DNA of 64,000 nt from an uncultured Lachnospiraceae bacterium. GTDB lineage: Bacteria > Bacillota > Clostridia > Lachnospirales > Lachnospiraceae. The stretch spans positions 216,084-280,083 of the forward strand of contig CAJTQI010000005.1 in assembly GCA_910578645.1 (NCBI GenBank), written 5' to 3'. How positions within the stretch are numbered: the stretch's first letter is position 1; each line of letters opens with the position of its first letter. The position numbers and the translations under genes are program-made. Shown piece after piece: positions 17,283 to 26,514 of the stretch. A model generated the notes under the pieces. That model made no database searches, was not told the DNA's origin, and saw only the letters and a list, made by a program, of their open reading frames with translations.

Positions 17283-18552
17283 AATAATATTCCCCTATCA
17301 TACTATTTATTTCTTTCCACTTTTTATAATAGTCTTTTTTGAAATCCGGCTCTATATCCTTCAACATTATCAAGGTCGCATAAGCATCATCATACCATCC
17401 CATTTCGGGTGTGCCCATTAGTCCTAAATTTTCTAACTCCTTAGGAATGCATTCTCTGCTAAACAGCGGGTCTTCAGAAATATACTCTTCCACTCTTGCA
17501 AACTCCCAATCGATAATATAGAACAAGTTTTTTGATGAAAAAAGAATATTTCTCTTTCCCAAATCCATATGTATCGTTTTCACGCATTTTAATTCCTCCA
17601 GACATTTCATAAGTTCATCACAATAGACTTCAAAATCATATTTTTTCTCTTCATTAATTGCAGAGATATATTCCATTGCCAAATAATCCCATTCCGCTGC
17701 TCCACCTTTTTCATAAACCATAGGCAAATGTGTCTTCAAAATCTGACTATTATTATGTAAATAATGTAATGTGCGCCACTCTCGGTCTATACCTCCATAC
17801 GTAGGATTATTTCGTTTATTGGAACATTTAATAAACATTCGATTTCCGTTTTTATCTGCCAAAAAATATGTTTTCCGACCGACACTCCATTTATCTAATG
17901 CTACCGGCTCAATATTTTCAAATCCATTTGTTCCCAACATATTTTCAATAATACTTCGATTCTCTCTTATTCCATCCCTCTTCCACTTAGCACGCCGCAT
18001 ATTGTAAAAAACCGAATATACGCCTACAATCAATTTGCTCTTTTTACACAACAGGCTAATTGAATAAAGCACTTCGCTATTTGCTATGACTGGATTAGCA
18101 TATTGAACCACTTTTCCTTCATTATATATTTGCCAAAGCTCTTCATATGTTTTTCCCAGCAAAATACCCAAATCATGTCCAGACTCGCTTACGTTATTAG
18201 ACCCATGAACTCTATGCCCTCCGCCTGTCCATTTTCTATACATTTCTTTACTATCAAACATATTAATATTTACATCTTTTCCACCCCGTGATGTCCTTCT
18301 AACCTTATATAAAGGATTTTCATCCAATACAACAATCAATAAAAATTTTCCACTTCCTACATGTTTTTCTTTATCAGAATTCTTAGGAAGATTTTCTCCA
18401 TAAAATTTCGTTATCTTGCCAGGAAAATTGTCCCTCCAGTCCATTTCAATTTTCTGTAAAATACGAAAATTATTATTTATATCTACTAATATTTTCTTTT
18501 CCTGATTACGCGCTTTTTCCCATAATATAAAAAGATGAATTTCACCATCCAT
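17266..18552 (-). CDS. APH/choline-kinase-like phosphotransferase with unrecognised N-terminal domain
   Basis: 428 aa. The C-terminal half has the aminoglycoside-phosphotransferase catalytic loop TIHMDLGKRNILF, followed by FYIIDWEFAR (metal-binding Asp), with MEYISAIN as hinge and MFIKCSNKR for ATP binding. The N-terminal 180 residues (KWTGGGHRVHGSNNV; GHDLGILLG) are a separate domain of unknown function. Kinases of this type in surface-polymer loci phosphorylate small molecules (choline, LicA) or sugars. The adjacent nucleotidyltransferase suggests a phosphorylate-then-activate route, by analogy with LicA/LicC, but no choline-specific evidence is visible. Confidence 0.6.
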   Translation of the reverse strand: MDGEIHLFILWEKARNQEKKILVDINNNFRILQKIEMDWRDNFPGKITKFYGENLPKNSDKEKHVGSGKFLLIVVLDENPLYKVRRTSRGGKDVNINMFDSKEMYRKWTGGGHRVHGSNNVSESGHDLGILLGKTYEELWQIYNEGKVVQYANPVIANSEVLYSISLLCKKSKLIVGVYSVFYNMRRAKWKRDGIRENRSIIENMLGTNGFENIEPVALDKWSVGRKTYFLADKNGNRMFIKCSNKRNNPTYGGIDREWRTLHYLHNNSQILKTHLPMVYEKGGAAEWDYLAMEYISAINEEKKYDFEVYCDELMKCLEELKCVKTIHMDLGKRNILFSSKNLFYIIDWEFARVEEYISEDPLFSRECIPKELENLGLMGTPEMGWYDDAYATLIMLKDIEPDFKKDYYKKWKEINSMIGEYYFDFKG

Positions 18553-18655
18553 ACTTAAAACCTACCTTTTTGATGCTACTGTCACATTAATAGTTGTATA
18601 TAAATCTAATATCCACAATTATTCCATCTTGCACTTCTTAATATCCTATCCCTAC

Positions 18656-19579
18656 TTAAATGACAAGCCATGACTGTCCAATTTTCTTTTTATAATTAAA
18701 ATTGCGAGGGCAGACTATTATTTTATTCTTATTATCATTCAATACCCCCCCCCAAATACTAAATGTAGAGTTTGCAACAATATTATGTTTACAATGGGAC
18801 ATTAATTGTAAATCAATATAACTATTCTGCCCATTATTATTTTTAACAATAACCTTATTTTCTAACCATTCAAATTCATGTTCTATATATTCTTTATCAT
18901 CAGAAAAAATAAAAAACAGCGGATTTTCTACTTTCTCAGAAATGATTTTCACCGCCTGCTTATAATATTCCATCTCAAGCAGTGGCCAACCTGCACTGAC
19001 ATAATCCCCTCGCCTTACATGTACAGATACTGAATCACTGTCTTGAATTCGTTTAAATTGTAATATATTTTCTTCATCAGTAATATCTTTAAACTTCAAT
19101 TCTTGCCGTAATAACCTTATATTTTCTGAAAAATAAAAGTTATCCTGCCAATATCCGCTAAAATACCTTTTCCCATTTTTAATTCCAACAATCACACTTT
19201 CATAATTCGTTTCTGAACATTCTTCAAATACAGCATCTGACTTGATAGAAAATATCCATTTATTTAAAGGTTTTCTAACTTTTCGCTCAATAAAATTTTT
19301 GCCAACCCACCCATATATCCTTGGCAGTTCGCCATAAACCTTATACAAATCACAGCCACTGGCTTTTTGTATCTGTATCTTAGGAAATACTCTAAACAAT
19401 TCAAAGCCTTGGTGACAATCTAACACCACATACTCTGATAAATCTGCCAAAACTTCTATATCCGGAAAGCATATCTGTATCCAACGGTAAAAACAATATT
19501 GGTATAACTGATTCCCCAGTCCACCATGAAAGAGAATAATGACTTTTTCTTTATCTGTTTTCTTTAGCGACAAACACAT
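18656..19579 (-). CDS. alpha-1,2-fucosyltransferase (GT11), poly-G tract in frame
   Basis: 307 aa GT11 enzyme that transfers fucose from GDP-fucose, usually to galactose O2. HGGLGNQLYQY (residues 18-28) and HVRRGDY (187-193) are the diagnostic motifs; a C-terminal NSTFSIWGG follows. ATG 19579 is chosen because AAGGAGTTATTCT precedes it; the ATG at 19600 lacks a site. Nine G (18745-18753) encode W-G-G-V at about 276-279. Eight G stops two codons on and 10 G four codons on, losing the last roughly 30 residues, including part of motif IV. The gene is in frame as assembled. It is one of two GT11 genes in the window. Confidence 0.9.
   Translation of the reverse strand: MCLSLKKTDKEKVIILFHGGLGNQLYQYCFYRWIQICFPDIEVLADLSEYVVLDCHQGFELFRVFPKIQIQKASGCDLYKVYGELPRIYGWVGKNFIERKVRKPLNKWIFSIKSDAVFEECSETNYESVIVGIKNGKRYFSGYWQDNFYFSENIRLLRQELKFKDITDEENILQFKRIQDSDSVSVHVRRGDYVSAGWPLLEMEYYKQAVKIISEKVENPLFFIFSDDKEYIEHEFEWLENKVIVKNNNGQNSYIDLQLMSHCKHNIVANSTFSIWGGVLNDNKNKIIVCPRNFNYKKKIGQSWLVI
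18745..18753 (-). repeat. poly-G tract, 9 bases, in the first GT11 gene
   Basis: Nine G in the conserved S-x-W-G motif; in frame at 9 G. Eight or ten G both reach TGA within four codons. Confidence 0.9.
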
Positions 19580-19602
19580 AGAATAACTCCTTTGTTTCAT
19601 TA

Positions 19603-20628
19603 TTATGTAAGATATTCCTCCGGCAAACAGTAATCATCTACAACATATCTGCCTAAATTCCAAAAATATTCATATTGGTAACCAGACGATATAACATACG
19701 AAATTGTAGTCATACCACATCTTCCGCCAATCAGTGCGTCACACTCTGCAAGTAAATAAATGGCCGCCAAATACCGCATCCCTTCCATATATCGACTAGT
19801 TTCATTAGCAAAATCTTTTCTTAATGCCAATGGAATAGAACCATCCTGATAACGTTGTTGCTCTACATATAGAAGTTTATCACCAAACTCTGCTCTAAAT
19901 TTTTCGAGAATAGATTCATCTTCGGTTGCCAAAAATACTTTATCATAACCATACTTTTCTACCCCCCCCCTGACGCTTTTAAGCATTTCTTTTACCTCGG
20001 GCTGAATAGGATGTCTGTAAGCTCTTCTTTCAACATAATCGGTGCCTCTGCACACACAGCCTAAAATTTTTTCTTCATGATTCCCAAATAATCTGTATGA
20101 TTCATTTTTAACATACTCCAATGCTGCATCACTTAAACGTATCTGGTCAGCATATAATGCTCTCCAATATTTAGCACTAAAAGCATTCGTATAAAATTCC
20201 ATTGAATCTGTAGGACATATCTCTAGCTGCATCTGCTCTGCATATATTATATTGTCTTTCCCTGCGATGTCTTCTAATCCAACATGTCCTGGCTGCTCAA
20301 AGTAGAACTCCCACGCATTCTTTTTCCCAACCTCGTCATCTTCTAAATAAGGGTTCTTAATACTTTGCATATCTACAACCGGTATCCATCCATGGTTCAA
20401 TGCATATTTAATATGCCCCAAAGCATACCGGATTGCAGTAGCCAATCCAAATGTCACAGCATTAATTTTAATTAAATAATATATTGGTTCTTTGCTAAAT
20501 CTCGCAATGACCTTTTCATTATTTCTTCTTTGTTTTATTTCATGAACTCTATTAAGAAAAACCTTCCTGTCAATACACCAATCACCTAATAATCTAAACC
20601 CTAATCCAAAATAAATGCCAATTTTCAT
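19603..20628 (-). CDS. NodZ/O-fucosyltransferase-like glycosyltransferase, poly-G tract in frame
   Basis: 341 aa. CVCRGTDYVE resembles the H/C-x-R-x-x-D motif I of the GT-B fucosyltransferase superfamily (NodZ, FUT8), and FLATEDESILEKF and GGRCGMTTISYVIS fit its later motifs. Similar genes occur in capsule clusters as uncharacterised transferases; fucose as donor is a guess. Nine G (19962-19970) encode S-V-R-G-G-V-E at about 218-224. Eight G gives an immediate TAG and 10 G a TGA seven codons on, so both lengths would truncate the catalytic half. It lies immediately upstream of the phase-variable GT11 gene. GAGGAAAATACTT precedes the start. Confidence 0.65.
   Translation of the reverse strand: MKIGIYFGLGFRLLGDWCIDRKVFLNRVHEIKQRRNNEKVIARFSKEPIYYLIKINAVTFGLATAIRYALGHIKYALNHGWIPVVDMQSIKNPYLEDDEVGKKNAWEFYFEQPGHVGLEDIAGKDNIIYAEQMQLEICPTDSMEFYTNAFSAKYWRALYADQIRLSDAALEYVKNESYRLFGNHEEKILGCVCRGTDYVERRAYRHPIQPEVKEMLKSVRGGVEKYGYDKVFLATEDESILEKFRAEFGDKLLYVEQQRYQDGSIPLALRKDFANETSRYMEGMRYLAAIYLLAECDALIGGRCGMTTISYVISSGYQYEYFWNLGRYVVDDYCLPEEYLT
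19962..19970 (-). repeat. poly-G tract, 9 bases, in the NodZ-like transferase gene
   Basis: Nine G at residues 220-223; in frame at 9 G. Eight G gives TAG immediately, ten G a TGA seven codons on. Confidence 0.9.
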
Positions 20629-20649
20629 AAGTATTTTCCTCTATATTCT

Positions 20650-21609
20650 TTACCAATAGCATGCATCGTCCAGATTTTTATATTGCAGTACCATCTTCGG
20701 TTTTTCTGGACGTATCCAATATTCGTTAAAAAATTTATTAATATCCTTATTTTCTTCCCATCGTTTTCCCTTAATGCCAAATAATATCTGAAGCGCTCCA
20801 CCAACATGAATAGCCTGCTTGCCTGCCATTTTAAACCTTGTAGCCAAAGGAAAGCCAAATGGACCACACCCTAACAAAACAATATCAAATTCTTTTTTCA
20901 TGGCTTCTTCATATATATAATTATACGCATCAAACCACGTTTGGAACCGGGAATCTTTTCCAGAAGAATCAAACCAAACAGATTCTTGTGTCAGCAATTC
21001 AAATTCTGGTAAAACTCTCTTATCTTGAAATAACCGCTCTCTATTTTCTTTATATTGCTTTTCAATTTCCTCTACAAAAGGACTTATCACTAACACTTTC
21101 TTGCCTTTTAAAGCCTCTGACCACGGTTCGTCAAAATAGTATGGTTCCACCATGATTGCACTGCTAATTATTTTTTTATCCATATTCTTAATTGAGGATA
21201 TGTAATAATCCCCCATCTGGACACCATTCCAGACCCCGATATAATCTGCTTCCCCGCATGACTCTCTCATCAATTCTGCAAATCGCATAATCCCATTCTT
21301 GCTATCACCAGAATATAATTCAAAAATTTCAACAACATCTTTTTGCATCTTAAAAGAATCAGTTCCCCACAATGCATCTTTCTGACACATAACAACCCAA
21401 TTAAACTCCGATATACCAAATCTGCAACACGAAAAAGGTCGATTACTTTCGATTGATTTCTTTATCATTTTATTAGCATCTGCCGGCAAAATATATTTAT
21501 TGTTTCCATACCTTTTTATCTTTATTACCCTTTTAGGAAATACAAGTTTACGGACTCTTTTCATTTTCCACTTTAATCTATAATACAACCATGTAATTCT
21601 ATTTATCAT
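20650..21609 (-). CDS. GT-D fold glycosyltransferase
   Basis: 319 aa. CCRFGISEFNWV near residue 60 corresponds to the R-F-G-D-G-E motif of GT-D (DUF1792) enzymes, although the acidic DGE is replaced by ISE. VLVISPFVEEIEKQY, VLPEFELLT, LLGCGPFGFPLATRFKMAGKQAIHVGGALQILFG and IKGKRW are typical of the family. Such enzymes elongate glycans on serine-rich proteins and appear in capsule loci. Sugar and acceptor are unknown, and the altered DxE motif may mean a changed donor or metal use. AAAGGATAAGAAG precedes the ATG. Confidence 0.72.
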   Translation of the reverse strand: MINRITWLYYRLKWKMKRVRKLVFPKRVIKIKRYGNNKYILPADANKMIKKSIESNRPFSCCRFGISEFNWVVMCQKDALWGTDSFKMQKDVVEIFELYSGDSKNGIMRFAELMRESCGEADYIGVWNGVQMGDYYISSIKNMDKKIISSAIMVEPYYFDEPWSEALKGKKVLVISPFVEEIEKQYKENRERLFQDKRVLPEFELLTQESVWFDSSGKDSRFQTWFDAYNYIYEEAMKKEFDIVLLGCGPFGFPLATRFKMAGKQAIHVGGALQILFGIKGKRWEENKDINKFFNEYWIRPEKPKMVLQYKNLDDACYW

Positions 21610-21660
21610 CTTCTTATCCTTTTTGAACTATATTTTATTTAAACTTCTACTATATAACAT

Positions 21661-22809
21661 TTACGCCTTGCTCCCCGGTCCATTCTTTATAGGACTTTTA
21701 TTCTTTACCTGAAGTGCTTTACACAAAGTAATAAGATTAGACGCCGCAATGGCAGGCGACCACTCATTCATAATTGTATAATATGCATTTATTCCCAAGT
21801 CCTCTCTCTTTTTCTTATCCACGCATAATTCATACACTCTTCGTTTTAACTGGGATACGTCTCCATTTCGAAAAACCATCCCGTTATATCCATGCCGAAC
21901 TAGATATGGCACACTCCCTGCAGAAAAATTGGCAACCACAGCGCATCCACTGTTCATCGCTTCATTCAAGACCGCTCCCCATCCCTCCTCATGATTGGAA
22001 AGAAACAAATATATGTTAGCTGCCTCCATGTATTTGCGCATTTCTTTATAGTTTACTCCACTATGCATTTCTATTTCATGTGATAAGTTTTCTTTTTCTA
22101 TTAATTCCTTTAGTTTCCCTTTCTCTTCGCCTTCGCCAATTAGTCTAATCCTAAAACAGATATTTCTTGTTTTTAAATACTTAGCAATATCTATTGTCCA
22201 TTCAACGTTCTTCCAGGCCAAAAAACGTCCACACCATAACAGTTCTATTCTTTCCTGTATTTTTCCTGCCATTAATCCATCCAATGCATATTGATAAAAC
22301 TCAGTGAAATAACCCCATTTAAACATCCTGCGTGGATATTCATGAAACAGTTTTGCTTCTACTCCCCGATAAGCACTTGCGCACAAAAGATATACACTTT
22401 TTTTATCATTTGCTTTTGATAACATAAAATGTGAACTAATTATTTTTAGAATAGAACCGGGTCTAATAATTTGCCAAATTCCTTTTTTTAATAAATGTTC
22501 ACTATATCGAAATACTAATCTTCCATTTTGCAAAGCAAAATTTTCCATCTCAGCGAAAGATGTATCGTGTATAATAACATCACTTACCTTTGCAAGATGT
22601 ATTGCTTTTGCTTCCTCCTCAGCGCTTTCATACATACGGACTATAAACGGAAATTGACTATTCATGTCCACATAGCCTAACTGTTTTCTCTGTTCATTAA
22701 AAGGGTATTTGGCTACAAAATGATAATCTATCCCCTCACAATTATATAACTCAAGCGCTAAAGGAAGTTGGTGATGATTCATATAGCACGAGTAAAAAGT
22801 TATTCTCAT
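21661..22809 (-). CDS. glycosyltransferase family 4
   Basis: 382 aa GT-B enzyme. The C-terminal Rossmann domain holds LLWCGRFLAWKNVEWTIDIA, IRLIGEGEEKGKL and the nucleotide-sugar motif SNHEEGWGAVLNEAMNSGCAVVA (E-x7-E). It is cytoplasmic, without membrane helices. Its start overlaps the end of the next GT4 gene by four bases (ATGA), and the two are probably translated together on the same lipid-linked intermediate. The final 15 residues (KNKSPIKNGPGSKA) are basic. Specificity cannot be read. Confidence 0.85.
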   Translation of the reverse strand: MRITFYSCYMNHHQLPLALELYNCEGIDYHFVAKYPFNEQRKQLGYVDMNSQFPFIVRMYESAEEEAKAIHLAKVSDVIIHDTSFAEMENFALQNGRLVFRYSEHLLKKGIWQIIRPGSILKIISSHFMLSKANDKKSVYLLCASAYRGVEAKLFHEYPRRMFKWGYFTEFYQYALDGLMAGKIQERIELLWCGRFLAWKNVEWTIDIAKYLKTRNICFRIRLIGEGEEKGKLKELIEKENLSHEIEMHSGVNYKEMRKYMEAANIYLFLSNHEEGWGAVLNEAMNSGCAVVANFSAGSVPYLVRHGYNGMVFRNGDVSQLKRRVYELCVDKKKREDLGINAYYTIMNEWSPAIAASNLITLCKALQVKNKSPIKNGPGSKA

Positions 22810-24110
22810 ACACTTTCTCCTAAAACATCTTGATATATCTGCAATAACTTTAAACGATTCGTTTCTACGTTATTGATAGTATTTGCCGATGCAATCCCAT
22901 TTAACGAAAATTTTTGTTCTATTGCTGGATTTTGAAACAGTTTATCTATATAATACGCTAACATGTATGGCTCATTATACGGATACAAATACCCATCATA
23001 GCCATGTTCAATTCTGTTTGTAACCCCTCCAACATAAGACGCAACAACAGGAACCCCTAACATATGTGCCTCACTAATTGCATTAGACTCATTCTCTACT
23101 GAAGATGAACTTACAAAAATATTTGTTTTTAAAAAATATTCTTGCATTTGTTCCTTCGATAATTCTCCCGTAAAATATATACAATCATCTAAACAAAATT
23201 CTTGTATTAATTCAGACAGATACCTCTCATAGGACGTATACCTGTATTTCATCGGAAAGTTAAATAATATCTTATCAACCAACCCTTCCACGGTATCCTT
23301 ATTCAGAAAATTCTTACCTGTTACATACAATATAACATCTTGATATTTTCTTTTAATTATACCAAGAGCTATTAAAACATTATGAAATCCCTTAATAGGA
23401 TTACCAGGCTGCGTGATAAACAAAGAGTGTTTCCTACATTTTTGTAAATTCCATTTTTCGCTTAAATAGAAATTATCCCTTATTATCTCATTGCAAAAAT
23501 AATAGTGCACTTTAGGATTAATCTGCTGTGCACACGCCCTGTCCCAATCAGTCCTGCCTATTACATTCTTAATCTTCCCAATAGCTTCCTTTTCAAACAT
23601 TCCTCTTTGTTCAAGATTTCTCTTCCCTGCTTTGAGACTCCCTCCTCTAAGCAATTCAATCAAGGTTCTTTTATGACAATACTGATATGGAATACCAGCC
23701 TTATAATGCCCTGCATAAACAGACACCAACCCCTGAAGATTTATAATTGTTTTTGAGAGAACTCCCAATTTTTCCGCTGCATTAACTGCCGCTATGCTAT
23801 GAAGATATTCCGTTCCCCAAATATGAATAATATCTGGCTTGCTCGAATCTATAACATGACATAAATTATCTTCCAGAACATCATTATATACAACTTTCCC
23901 CTTACTGAACTGATTATACTGAAAATAGTGATAATAAATATTTCCTATTTTTTCTCCCTTTACACTGATTGTAGTAACGGGAAAAGCCACATGCATATCT
24001 AAAACTTTAACAGCTTGTCTTAATGCTCCTTCCATCCATCCACCACGGGTACTCGAAGCATGTTCCTCATCTATATAAATTGGCGTATTAATAACCCACA
24101 AAACTTTCAT
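22806..24110 (-). CDS. glycosyltransferase family 4
   Basis: 434 aa GT-B enzyme. N-terminal MKVLWVINTP and IIHIWGTEYLHS; C-terminal LFITQPGNPIKGFHNVLIALG, IYFTGELSKEQMQEYF and the E-x7-E region SSSVENESNAISEAHMLGVPVVASYVGG. This motif set resembles GT4 enzymes of capsule loci that use UDP-hexoses, but specificity is not assigned. It follows the beta-helix acetyltransferase gene by 35 bases. Confidence 0.83.
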   Translation of the reverse strand: MKVLWVINTPIYIDEEHASSTRGGWMEGALRQAVKVLDMHVAFPVTTISVKGEKIGNIYYHYFQYNQFSKGKVVYNDVLEDNLCHVIDSSKPDIIHIWGTEYLHSIAAVNAAEKLGVLSKTIINLQGLVSVYAGHYKAGIPYQYCHKRTLIELLRGGSLKAGKRNLEQRGMFEKEAIGKIKNVIGRTDWDRACAQQINPKVHYYFCNEIIRDNFYLSEKWNLQKCRKHSLFITQPGNPIKGFHNVLIALGIIKRKYQDVILYVTGKNFLNKDTVEGLVDKILFNFPMKYRYTSYERYLSELIQEFCLDDCIYFTGELSKEQMQEYFLKTNIFVSSSSVENESNAISEAHMLGVPVVASYVGGVTNRIEHGYDGYLYPYNEPYMLAYYIDKLFQNPAIEQKFSLNGIASANTINNVETNRLKLLQIYQDVLGESV

Positions 24111-24145
24111 TCACATATCCTACCATACATCGTATTCTGCTCTAC

Positions 24146-24700
24146 CTATATTTTTCTAATAAATCTAGCCGGATTCCCCGCCCATATTTCACCTTCCGGC
24201 ACTGATTTTGTCACGACTGCACCCGCTCCAATAATACTTTGAGCACCTATATGCACTCCTTTTAAAATAATTGTATGCGCACCTATAAAAGCTCCTCTGG
24301 CAATTCTTATCTGTTTTGATACAATCCCATCCACACTGCCCTCAATCCGTTCACTATACTCAAGCGCATGGAAATCTGTATCGTATATTCTGCATCCGCC
24401 TCCAATCAACACATTATCTTCAATATAGATTCCTGCTCTGGCATAAAATGTTGTATTGGATATTCCCACATGATTCCCAATAACAATTTCAGCATCTCCG
24501 ACCGTATAAAAGGAAGTTGCAATTTCGTGTCCTACCGGATTAATATAGCCAGAATTAATTTTAACATCATTTCCCAATGTTAAATTAAGCCTGTCCGAAA
24601 GCAAAATCTTCCCATTAACCGTAATATTTTGACCGTATTGAACATTTCTCCTTTGGAAATCTTTCAATACCTTTTTTTCAATAATTCTTTTTCTTATCAT
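24146..24700 (-). CDS. WbbJ-type hexapeptide-repeat acetyltransferase
   Basis: 184 aa left-handed beta-helix protein: VIGNHVGISNTTFYARAGIYIEDNVLIGGG, catalytic-type YDTDFHAL, then GAFIGAHTIILKGVHIGAQSIIGAGAVVTKSVPEGEIWAGNPARFI. It is the right length for maltose/galactoside O-acetyltransferase relatives (WbbJ, WcaF), so it probably O-acetylates a sugar with acetyl-CoA. The start, after GGGGAAGAA, lies inside the end of the upstream GT2 gene (23-base overlap). It carries no homopolymer tract. Confidence 0.83.
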   Translation of the reverse strand: MIRKRIIEKKVLKDFQRRNVQYGQNITVNGKILLSDRLNLTLGNDVKINSGYINPVGHEIATSFYTVGDAEIVIGNHVGISNTTFYARAGIYIEDNVLIGGGCRIYDTDFHALEYSERIEGSVDGIVSKQIRIARGAFIGAHTIILKGVHIGAQSIIGAGAVVTKSVPEGEIWAGNPARFIRKI

Positions 24701-25451
24701 TTCTTCCCCAAAGCAAACAAATTATTAAATTCTTTGCTCTTATTGATATAACACTCATCCAGTAGGAGCTTAACGGTATCAATCCGTGATTTTTCCTTAC
24801 TTTCAATGCATCTATGTTGCCTTTAACAGTATTGGAAATTCCATCCGGACGATGATTTGCAATCACCTCATACACCGGCCTAAATTTAACCAAATTATTG
24901 CCATACAATTTGAGCATAAAATCAAAATCTGCTGCACTCACATATTTAGTGTCATATAGCTGGATTTCGCTATAAATAGCTTTAGTTATGAAACATGCCG
25001 GATGTGCTATCATTCTTTTCCGTAAAAAATCATGAGAGAAAAAATGGATTGCGCTTTCCTTTTCATCCTCAATAACTCTAACCATACCATACAGAATCAA
25101 GTAGTTTTCATTGGTATAATGTTTCACTATTTTCTCAACAGCATCGTTTTCATAAAAATCATCACTATTGATTATCCCGATAAGTTTTCCTGTTGCTCTT
25201 CTAATTCCTTTATTCATTGCATCATAAATTCCACTATCTGGCTCACTAATTATTTTCATTCTGCCGCCAAACAATGGTTCATACTTTTTGACAATATGCA
25301 ATGTATTATCCTGTGACTTCCCATCTACAATAATATATTCTATATTTTTATACGTCTGGTTCAGAACACTCTTAATAGTTCTCTTAATCGTTAATTCACT
25401 GTTATAACACACTGTAATGATTGTAACTTTGATATCCTGCCCTGTTGTCAT
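24678..25451 (-). CDS. glycosyltransferase family 2
   Basis: 257 aa GT-A enzyme: TIITVCYNSELTIKRTIKSVLNQTYKNIEYIIVDG, SEPDSGIYDAMNKGIRRATGKLIGIINSDDFY (DxD-type metal site) and a later AADFDFML acidic motif. It closely follows the WcaA/colanic-acid type of family 2 transferases. The last 30 residues contain a hydrophobic stretch (YWMSVISIRAKNLIICLLW) that may touch the membrane. No specificity can be assigned. Confidence 0.85.
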   Translation of the reverse strand: MTTGQDIKVTIITVCYNSELTIKRTIKSVLNQTYKNIEYIIVDGKSQDNTLHIVKKYEPLFGGRMKIISEPDSGIYDAMNKGIRRATGKLIGIINSDDFYENDAVEKIVKHYTNENYLILYGMVRVIEDEKESAIHFFSHDFLRKRMIAHPACFITKAIYSEIQLYDTKYVSAADFDFMLKLYGNNLVKFRPVYEVIANHRPDGISNTVKGNIDALKVRKNHGLIPLSSYWMSVISIRAKNLIICLLWGRNDKKKNY

Positions 25452-25545
25452 ATATATTCTCTCTTAATCTGCCACTTTTCAGTATCTAATTATGGTATAT
25501 TATTTTCATTCTATAATATTATCAGATTTCTTTAACAAAATAGCA

Positions 25546-26472
25546 CTAATCTCCCCACACAATAATACAATTTTCCGGAGCTGTTAACGGTTCTTCTGAA
25601 AGAGTACGTGCATTAGGAAGGACATGGAGTAGTTCTTCTACGGAGTATCCCCCAAAATTGTCCCTAGATATACGGTTCCATGTTATATATCCCCGCTTTG
25701 ACTTCTTTATGACTAAATCTAAATATACTTCCTGTACCTCCCTTGTCAATTCAGAAAACGCATAATTACTTATGACCAAATCATAACTCCCCTCTGTTAA
25801 ACAAATATCTGTTCCATCTACAAAAACACTTTTATTCTCTACTTTACATTTCTTAAGATATTTTCTCGCAAGTTCCAGAACCTCTGGTATATCAAAAAAG
25901 AAGTATTTCTCTATATTCAAACTACTAATTAATATACGTCCTTCTCCTCCATACCCAATTCCAATCTCTGCAACAGAAGCAAACTTTTGATTACCAAAAA
26001 TTTCCTGTATATCTTGTAGTACTTTTACATATCTTATTGTTGTTGGGGATATTCTGATTTTCTTATTATTTATCAAGTATAAATATCTTCTTGGATATCC
26101 ATACAAATCATTGATAAAAAAATTATTCCATTTTTTATTATTAAAGCCACCTCTTTTTTCTATTATTTCAAGATACTGCTGTCCTTGCCATTTTGGAACA
26201 TGTTCCAATATTGCATTATATATAGCATTCCTACGAAACTTTTTAAAATATTTATCATTTTGCGCCGCACGCAAACATACCATTCTATAAACATCTGTAT
26301 CAGATGAACTTGTTTTTCTTTCTCCTTGTTTACTATATTCTTTATGAAACATCAATTCCATATATTGAACGCGATACAATATATCATTTGCATATTTTTT
26401 CATTTTCCCAAGATATAATAAAATGCAAGACTCTAATTTCTCTTTCATATAAATACATGCCCCCATAATCAT
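25546..26472 (-). CDS. putative sugar O-methyltransferase
   Basis: 308 aa. The conserved sequence is NDLYGYPRRYLY, ISPTTIRYVKVLQDIQEIFG, VAEIGIGYGGEGRIL (SAM motif I), FFFDIPEVLELARKYL, then ISNYAFSELTREVQ. This matches the putative sugar O-methyltransferase family found in polysaccharide loci. Several Met codons compete as start (26472, 26466, 26448) and none has a strong site, so the N-terminus is uncertain. Unlike the methyltransferase at 10329-11062 it has no poly-G tract and would be constitutively readable. Confidence 0.75.
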   Translation of the reverse strand: MIMGACIYMKEKLESCILLYLGKMKKYANDILYRVQYMELMFHKEYSKQGERKTSSSDTDVYRMVCLRAAQNDKYFKKFRRNAIYNAILEHVPKWQGQQYLEIIEKRGGFNNKKWNNFFINDLYGYPRRYLYLINNKKIRISPTTIRYVKVLQDIQEIFGNQKFASVAEIGIGYGGEGRILISSLNIEKYFFFDIPEVLELARKYLKKCKVENKSVFVDGTDICLTEGSYDLVISNYAFSELTREVQEVYLDLVIKKSKRGYITWNRISRDNFGGYSVEELLHVLPNARTLSEEPLTAPENCIIVWGD

Positions 26473-26514
26473 CTTTATTATTTGCTTTTAGTCAAGTCAA
26501 TTTATCTTGCCGCT

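Noticed and set aside
24146..24700. possible frameshift between the GT2 and acetyltransferase genes because they overlap by 23 bases
   Set aside because: Both proteins are complete in length and motifs, and the second has its own binding site; overlaps of this size occur elsewhere in the cluster.
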